Shown piece after piece: positions 57,592-64,000 of a stretch of 64,000 bases of DNA (its first letter is position 1; each line of letters starts with the position of its first letter). This DNA comes from Piezodorus guildinii (lineage: Eukaryota; Arthropoda; Insecta; Hemiptera; Pentatomidae), in contig CM041292.1 in the NCBI GenBank assembly GCA_023052935.1, positions 111,071,436 to 111,135,435 of the forward strand, in the 5' to 3' direction. Under the pieces are notes generated by a model. That model made no database searches. It worked only from the letters and a program-made list of their open reading frames with translations, and was not told the DNA's origin. The translations under genes and the position numbers were made by a program.

Positions 57592-57750
57592 AAAAGGTCG
57601 ACTAATTTTATTCTTTTACAGATAAATCAATCTTTCGAAACAGTAATAAACCATATTCCTAAATGTACGAATCTCCACACTGACACAAATGGCGGGTATA
57701 TAATTTTTTCGGGTTATTAATTAAATAAATCACGAATTTGGATTACTTTT
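57592..57750. mobile_element. 159-bp insertion with GAT target duplication
   Basis: The family string TTCACGATCGCAATAC is split after CACGAT and resumes with GATCGC, so GAT (57589-57591 and 57751-57753) is duplicated. The insert starts AAAAGGTCGACT and ends GGATTACTTTT, giving at best a 5-bp inverted end. I do not recognise the family. Confidence 0.65.
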
Positions 57751-57775
57751 GATCGCAATACTTTTTCTTACATAT

Positions 57776-59465
57776 CATCTATAATTTATCAGCTTACTAC
57801 GGTAAAGTATGTATTTTTTGGTCTATATTGCTTATACCAAATAGTTAGAAATAGTTCAGTGACCTTTTATATTTCCGTGACTGTTCGCAATTCTTACCCC
57901 ATACAATTGTATGGGTATTTGTTAAGCAACCAAATGAAACAGTAATCTACAAATAATAGTTCATGGTAATTTTATTATCCGCTATTACACGTAGGTATTT
58001 TGCAATGTCTACTATATTACTTATTAACTATTGAACGTTTAATTGTGTATCATCAGGAGAATAGACAATTCCGTATGCATAGATGAATGATTTATGTTAC
58101 AGTGGAACACAATCGTCAACTCGGCATTTGACTGATTAATAATTTTCATACCCGTTAACCAGTTCCATGGGTGTAGTACAATTTCGCGTGACATTATTTG
58201 AAATTGTTCATTAAAAAATTACATTTTTTTTTTTTAGAAAATTATCTAGAAATTTTAGATATTTCAATTGTTAGATGGAAAGTTCTCCACTAATTCTGTT
58301 TGTTTTTTTTAAATTAAAAAACCGCAATTTAACACTAAACGAAAAATTAAAATGTTTGATCCTGTTATAATATTGATCCAACTAAACTGATAAATTTAAG
58401 GGTTTTAGTAAAAGTTTTGAAGAAGCCAAATTGTTAAGTATCTTGCTTAAAATTGCACAACACTTCCTCAATGCACCTAATAATAAGTAAGGATTACATG
58501 CCGTCTAAGTTGGATTGATTTCAGTGGCGTAAATTCATATGAATTACATTTCTCCTGTGAGTTCAACGACACCACTCTAATGAAAAAATATAAATTCACT
58601 GAGGAAATAAAACCGACTGCACAGAAACAACAATCCGTATTATGCTTTGATCCAGTATTGTATTATTGATAATTGCTTTCTTCGGCATCATCAAAAGGAA
58701 CTCTGGTCGTTTAATTTGCGGAATACCTTCAACATTCATGCAGAAAACTTCAAAGAAGTTTCTTAAGGAGTCAATTTCAAAACCCACAGTCAAAGAGAAT
58801 GGTTAGCAATTGTGGTATTATTACCGGTCAATTAAGGGTATTCGCTCATCTGGACTCATGGGACTATCAAAACATCATTGATTCGAATAATTTCCGGAAT
58901 GGATTCCTATATGTTTATTAGTGTTAAAAGAGTATTTATGAGAAACAATCATTAATATGTTATGGCTTCAGAACATCGTGTTAGAGCACATATTGAAAAT
59001 ATATGCCTAAAAAGAAAGATTATATAATCATTTTGCACCTTCTAAAGTATACATAAGTTCTTAGCTATTGCTCGTAGTAACTTAAATATTGAGCAAAAAT
59101 GTGGTTCGATACACCGATAGCTTTTCAAGAGGCACCTATATTCCTTAAATCAAAAATATAATCTGGTCAGATACTTTTTGAACATGTAGTAGAAGGTAGT
59201 AAATCGTAGGGAAAATATACACAAAAAACCTACTTTAAAAATAAAAAAAAATAATGAAAATAGAAATAAATGAATAATAAGAAGAAAGTAAAACAATTAA
59301 ATGCACGAAATAAAAAAGAATAAGTAAATATTAAAATAGAATACTAATCACAAATTCAGATGATAGCATGCTAACAATAAGATAGTAAATAAAAACAAGT
59401 AAACTTATTATATATGTACCTATATTCGTATAATATTGTTTAAGTTAGATTTATTAATAATCTGT
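57776..59465. other. intron 3 sequence, A-rich stretch near 59220-59400, nothing else recognised
   Basis: The ORF at 58596-58793 (minus) has no recognisable motif. 59220-59400 is A-rich low complexity next to the 3' end of the LINE fragment at 59465-60085. Confidence 0.4.
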
Positions 59466-60085
59466 TAAAAGGTATAATACACATTATGAATTTAACAATA
59501 AATCTTTTGTCTTTTTATGTATGTAGCGTTTAAGAGAGTGTTTATTATAATTACCAAATTTATTTTATTAACGGGTTCAGAGAGCTTGGAGTTTTTCTTA
59601 CACAACTCTCGGTTTGGGATAAATCGGTTGGGACTTTGGATTGAGAGAAGTTTCAGGTCTGCGATCATAGTGGACATTTTAGTAATTGTTAAATATTCTC
59701 GTGCAAATATTCTGGATTCTTTCGAATTTTTTATAGTTCAAGAGGCAGGTGGAACTCCACACGGGTGAAGCATAAGTAATTTGAGACCGTATTACTGATT
59801 TATAGAGTAAGAGCTTATTCTTTGAGCTGAGTTTAGAAGTTTTATTAAAATATGAAAACATTTTATAGATTTTTTTTTTTTTTTTCGTTGGATCCGTTTT
59901 TCTATTAATGTGCTCGGTGAAAGTTTGGAATTTGTCCAGGGTTAAACCAAGATATTTTACCGATTTAGACTACGGTATGTGAGATGAGTTTATAATATTA
60001 TTGTGATTGATATTAGGTCGGCGTTTTGTAAAAATTATGGCTCCTGATTTACTGGGATTTATTTTTAATTTCCATTTATGACAGT
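59465..60085 (-). pseudogene. jockey-like LINE fragment, C-terminal RT
   Basis: Minus-strand reading: WKLKINPSKSGAIIFTKRRP, SVKYLGLTLDKF (YLG motif), then in the ORF at 59861-59679 KLSSKNKLLLYKSVIRSQIT, YASPVWSSTCLLNYKKFERI and QNICTRIFNN. Further sequence at 59677-59492 continues to the element's end. A T-rich insertion near 59868-59885 and frame changes break it. Confidence 0.75.
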
Positions 60086-60277
60086 ATTTATTTTTTTTTT
60101 TTTTGAGTTTTTTTATTTGTTATCCGTTAAATATTGTGTCTATACGATATGAAGGTGTGTACAAGGTTGTGACATGTATAACATTAGGATGAGTCGGGAA
60201 GTCGGAAAAGAATATATTAAAGAGAATAAAGGGTAAATTAAATATACTGATAATTAATTGATAATATTTTTTTTCAG

Positions 60278-60613
60278 CTCTATGACAATCCACCGGAGGT
60301 ACACGAGGCAGTGCAGACAGATGTCTTCTTAGACAGACCTCCCACTCCGAGCTTCTTGATGGACCTGAACACCGGAATAGATGTGGGCACGCAGATATAC
60401 CCCGGGGAACTGTTCCACTTCGACACTGAGGTACGCCCTGTCTTGGAAGTGTTGGTCGGGAAGACGATTGAACAATCACTGGTCGAAGTATTCGAGGAGG
60501 ACGAGACGATGGCCATCAAGAAGCAGCAAGAGATACTGAGGGAGATGCGGGACTCGGAGCTGGCAGAGGAGCAGAGGCTAGCAGAGCAGGAGCAGAGGAG
60601 GAAGGAGCAGATT
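60278..60613 (+). CDS. RSPH3: RSPH3 exon 4 (core RSP3 domain)
   Basis: This exon encodes residues 260-371 in phase 0 at both ends, after a TTTTTTTTCAG acceptor and before GTGAGT. Conserved blocks are AVQTDVFLDRPPTPSF, GIDVGTQIYPGELFHFD, EVRPVLEVLVGKTIEQSLVEVFEEDE and SELAEEQRLAEQEQRR. These align with human RSPH3 in order. The PVLEVLVGKTIEQSLVEV segment (about residues 313-330) is the amphipathic helix which, in RSP3 proteins, anchors the RIIa-like dimerisation domain; this role is family knowledge, not shown here. The end is a charged coiled coil. The remaining C-terminal region should lie in exons right of the window, since the known proteins are longer than the 371 residues recovered. Confidence 0.97.
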
Positions 60614-61240
60614 GTGAGTATCTCACAATACTTCTATAATCATTAGTTATAGATTTAAAGGAATCGTGGAATGTATATCGGCTTTAAATTGGGGTCTGTG
60701 TAATCGGATGAAAGAGCAGTTCAATCTGAATCATTTAGTTTTATTTATAGATTTTAAAACCATTCATTAGTGGTAAAGAAAAAAAGAAAAAATTTGGATT
60801 CAAGATTAATGAGAATGCGAAGATTATAGCTGTCAATAAATATAAAATAACGAAAAACGAAAACGTGTATACTAATTTCGCGTTTTATAAAAAGGTTAAC
60901 ACGAATTTTTTTGATAAGTATTTTATCGTCAATTAAAGTTACATAGAACTTAATGTTACACAAGATATAATGGTGTTTTTAAGCCGGGTGGATTTTTTTA
61001 CACTCAACATGTAAGCAATTATTAGAATACCAAGTTACAATTTAACAAATAAGAAAAATAATATTTTGGAATTAAAAAAAAAATCTCTAAAGAGACAGAC
61101 ATAGACAAAACGATATAAAAAAAATAATTAAAATGTAAATAAAAAATATATATATAAAATAAAAAATAGATCACTAATTCTATGGAACAATATGTTTTAG
61201 CTTCTTACTCATATAAATTGTATTAGTTAAATCAGCTTTG
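60614..61240. other. start of RSPH3 intron 4, nothing recognised
   Basis: AT-rich sequence after the exon 4 donor; the small minus ORF at 60754-60963 is chance-like. Confidence 0.5.
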
Positions 61241-61975
61241 GAATAATTTTTCAATGTCCCTAATTTGGTCATGATCATTGTTTTCACAAGTTTTGAGAAA
61301 ATCTGCAGTTAACTTGTAAATGAAAGTTGATCTGCTAGGCACATTCAAACAGTAATGCATGAGATCAATTGGTGTCCACCTCGGATAGCCACCTCTAGCC
61401 TCGAGCATTTATTCTGCATTATTTGCAATTTTTTTATATGTTTTTTTGACCATACGGGACATCCATAACATATAATAGGTCTGATATAATAATAATGAAT
61501 TAACTTTTTGTTAATTATATTAAGTTTTGAGTATTTACAAAGTAATGGAAATAACTTTACTAGCTTTATGAATCTGCTGTTAATGTGGTTTGGAAAATTT
61601 AACTTTGAATCTAGTAGTATGAAACTTAAGTAAGTAACAGATTTAGCCCTGGTAAGGAGTTACCATCAATTTTTACATATCTGTCTATTACAAGCTGACG
61701 TTTAGAAAAAAGTATGACATCGGTTTTGAGATGGTTTGGTTTAATTTTCTACTTATTAAATTATTTAAAATGTTTTGATATTGCTACAGAGAGGTGGTTG
61801 GCTTTTGTGTCTATCTTATAGGGATAAATAAAGATACAAGCATCATCTACAAAGAGGGCAATGTTTGTTTTAGTTTTGATTTATATAAAGATTAAAAAGT
61901 GTTGGTCCTAGAACAGATCCCTGCGGTATCCCATGGGTAATTTGGGCAAAAGAATTACGATTTGTTAAATATACG
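61240..61975 (-). pseudogene. decayed jockey/CR1-like LINE reverse transcriptase
   Basis: Minus-strand translation with many stops: YPWDTAGICSRTNTF corresponds to the GIPQGS.L.P.LF motif, followed by LPSL..MMLVSLFIPIR at the FADD position, KPTTSLQYQNILNNLISRKL, NQTISKPMSYFF and, later, LEARGGYPRWTPIDLMHYCL. No frame is open. Confidence 0.6.
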
Positions 61976-62450
61976 AATCGTAATAATTTTTATTTCATGA
62001 CACGTAATTTTATATTATTATTTATAATTATATTATTATATATTATACTTTTCGTACATTCTTTTTCTAAACCAAAGCAGACCATGAGATTGCTATCACA
62101 CTTTTTTTTTTTAGTGAAGTGAAGATTAGGTATAGTTGTTTTACCATGCTGCATTCATCATTAAAACGACTGTAGGATCATGTTTGATTTCCTAGAGACA
62201 TAACATATTACTCTAAATGTGCTGCAGATCTAGATAGGTATAAAATATGTTAATTTGCTTCACCCTGGCGAGGTGGAGAAGGTAGTTGAACTCTCTACCT
62301 CCTGGTCGCAGGCCCCGCAATACAATTTTAAATTTATATAAATGTTAGATCATTAATTCGCCATAAGCTTCAATCCTTATAAACTCGCCATCACTATAAC
62401 CACCCCTACACCTCTCTGTTCGTCAACGATCGTCGATAGTGTGACAGTCT

Positions 62451-63237
62451 AAGATCCGAACTTGAAACGATCTGCACCGAGCTGATAAAAGAATGAAACA
62501 TATTTTATAACAAATTTAGTATATTAGGAAATATTTTAAGAATGGGTTGCCTAAAAAAATCCTGGACAGACTATTTTTAATTATGTTAAAAAAAATATTT
62601 TTAATTAAATGTTGCAACATCATGATAATAAAAAAATTTTACCCTGACTTAAAGTATCAAAGGTATAGAATGTGCAGCCGTTGGGTTGTCTAATATTTTC
62701 CTAGACAAACTATCGGTTGTCAGGTAAAAGCGGGTATGTCGATATCAGTTATCTGCACCGGCTTGATAATAGAAAAAAAAAATCTTATCAGTATAAGCGT
62801 TTTTTTTATTGCAAACGCATTGATGTAGGGTTGCCTGCAAAAAACTTAGTCCTAATCTGGGTTGCCGAATTTTAAAGATTAAATTTTAACGCGAGTGGAA
62901 ATACGTGACAGAGAGATCCGATCTGAGTATAGCCTGTAATAATAAAGGACCCGACATTGCAGCCGCACGTAATCGGACATTGAATATAAGATAGTTTGAT
63001 ATCCAATATAAAATTACAGGACCATTTTTTACACAAATACCAAACTACAGGGTAAAAGTTTTATTATTATTATGATGTTGCAACGTTTAATTAAAAATAA
63101 TTTGTTTAAAAATATATATTTGTCCAGGATTTTTTTAAGCAACCCATTCTTAACATATTTTCTAATTTACTAAATTTGTTATAAAATATGTTTCATTCTA
63201 TTATCAGCTCGGTGCAGATCGTTTCAAGTTCGGATCT
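62451..63237. mobile_element. long inverted-repeat element (~190-bp arms)
   Basis: Left arm 62451-62645 begins AAGATCCGAACTTGAAACGA. The right arm 63050-63237 is its reverse complement with scattered substitutions; shared blocks include TCTGCACCGAGCTGATAA and GAATGGGTTGC. The ~400-bp spacer itself repeats part of the arm (ATCTGCACCGGCTTGATAAT at about 62752). There is no coding capacity. No target duplication could be fixed. Confidence 0.82.
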
Positions 63238-63855
63238 TCTACTATGAATGCGTCTTAAGATTTTATTTCTTGGAGTGATAATCGAGACTGTAGTAATAAC
63301 AAAAAGTTTAATGTTTATTTTTATGTTAAATCAACCTCAAATATATTGATAACAATGCTAAATATTTAAAATACTATTCCATGGAAGAGACATTCTACTG
63401 ATAGATGAATAAATTCTCGCATTTACTTTCAGAAAAAGTTAATCTGATCACTCAATAATCTCTTTAGTAATTACAACGAACAGTCTTCAATTGAACATTG
63501 GATCATATGATACATTCATACTACCATTAATTATTTGAAACGCCCTTGATTGACCGCAGTTGGCAATCATTTGTCATTTAAGTCTAGCGAGTTAATCATG
63601 GCACTATTAATCATTCAAAACTCATGATGGTTGGTTCTCAACTTCTGGTCTAGATAGGATATTTGATCTACTTGATCTATTATTGAAGAAAATACTCGGT
63701 ATCTTTCTCTTATTTCCAAATAAATGCTCATTTGGCCATGCATGTCTTAAACATCTAATTTCATATTTTTTTTTCGCTTTTTCATTTATGATATGAGATA
63801 GATTTATTAAACATATACACATGTTTAATCACATATGTTTAAACACACAAATGTT
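63238..63855. other. intron 4 sequence, nothing recognised
   Basis: A small ORF at 63622-63822 (minus) has no recognised motif. Confidence 0.45.
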
Positions 63856-63865
63856 TAAACACATA

Positions 63866-64000
63866 CTCGACGCGAAGAGGTTGTGCTCGCGCGACTTCGT
63901 ATAGGACACTCTCGGTTGACCCACGGTTATCTCATGGCCCGTGGACAACCGCCTCTCTGTCGATCATGTCAGGTTCCTCTCTCAATACTCCACATCCTCA
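63866..64000 (+). pseudogene. LINE C-terminal region, runs off the right edge
   Basis: Translation gives EEVVLARLRIGHSRLTHGYL, MARGQPPLCRSC and, after one frame change, QVPLSILHI. This matches the RLRIGHTRLTHG..L....PPLC..C....HIL.EC block that follows RNase H in I/R1-type LINEs. Only the first ~45 residues are visible, so intactness cannot be judged. Confidence 0.75.

Larger units (their letters stand above)
56541..57775 (+). mobile_element. 0.8 kb element, full length, interrupted by two insertions
   Basis: Starts AATCTGGTTCTCGCAACACA and ends near CGCAATACTTTTTCTTACAT. It is broken by a palindrome at 56971-57132 and by a 159-bp insertion at 57592-57750. The CA tract is only CACACACA. The terminal hairpin and final GTAAGTGAAAGT are not clear in this copy. 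Confidence 0.82.
48081..60277 (+). other. RSPH3: RSPH3 intron 3 (about 12.2 kb)
   Basis: It runs from GAT|GTGAGT to TTTTCAG|CTC. It carries a decayed mariner, a nearly intact jockey-like LINE in the sense orientation, the hammerhead-containing palindrome and a multiply interrupted copy of the 0.8 kb element. Confidence 0.92.
60614..64000 (+). other. RSPH3: RSPH3 intron 4, 5' part (continues beyond the window)
   Basis: It begins ATT|GTGAGT after exon 4. No further exon was seen before the edge. It contains decayed LINE reverse transcriptase sequence, a long-TIR element and the 3' region of a LINE running off the right edge. Confidence 0.75.

Noticed and set aside
60120..60519. Minus-strand ORFs of 119 and 79 residues over exon 4
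   Set aside because: Shadows of the RSPH3 coding strand.

Overview
The window is animal nuclear DNA, most likely from an insect or other arthropod. It is AT-rich and crowded with non-LTR retrotransposons (jockey-like, RTE/R4-like and RNase-H-bearing types), mariner DNA transposons, a tRNA-derived SINE, palindromic miniature elements and long (TA)n arrays. No bacterial-style gene packing, CRISPR or operon is present. The species cannot be named from the sequence alone.

The one host gene I recognise is RSPH3, radial spoke head protein 3, on the + strand and covering most of the window. Four exons can be joined: 3990-4510, 41138-41222, 47910-48080 and 60278-60613. Reading phases agree at every junction and every donor reads GTGAGT. 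Together they encode 371 residues with clear RSP3-family landmarks (YGNIMYDRRVVRG, PVEGRKH, QTDVFLDRPPTP, VLVGKTIEQSL). The C-terminal part lies beyond the right edge. Introns are about 36.6 kb, 6.7 kb and 12.2 kb, plus a fourth that is still open at the edge, and nearly everything else in the window sits inside them or upstream.

Layout. 1-3989: upstream DNA with repeat-family fragments, a 147-bp palindrome and a hammerhead-like motif. 4511-41137 (intron 1): an internally deleted mariner nested in an RTE-like LINE, a decayed EN-RT-RNase H LINE (about 14.15-18.23 kb) interrupted by a SINE, more SINEs and LINE fragments, a head-to-head pair of a ~0.8 kb inverted-terminal element, and an internally deleted jockey-like LINE (38.3-40.7 kb). 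41223-47909 (intron 2): mostly SINEs, the ~0.8 kb element and a second copy of the 147-bp palindrome. 48081-60277 (intron 3): a decayed mariner, then a nearly intact 4.8 kb jockey-like LINE (49883-54693) with a perfect 14-bp target-site duplication and one in-frame stop, then a small palindromic element with a hammerhead-ribozyme-like core, and a ~0.8 kb element carrying two further insertions. 60614-64000 (intron 4): LINE fragments and a 0.8 kb element with ~190-bp inverted arms.

The most unusual signals are the hammerhead-like cores (504-534, 55251-55281, weaker at 18687-18709), the microsatellite-carrying inverted-terminal element family with at least a dozen pieces, and the young LINE one codon short of an intact ORF2. 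All calls come from reading the sequence; no database search was run.
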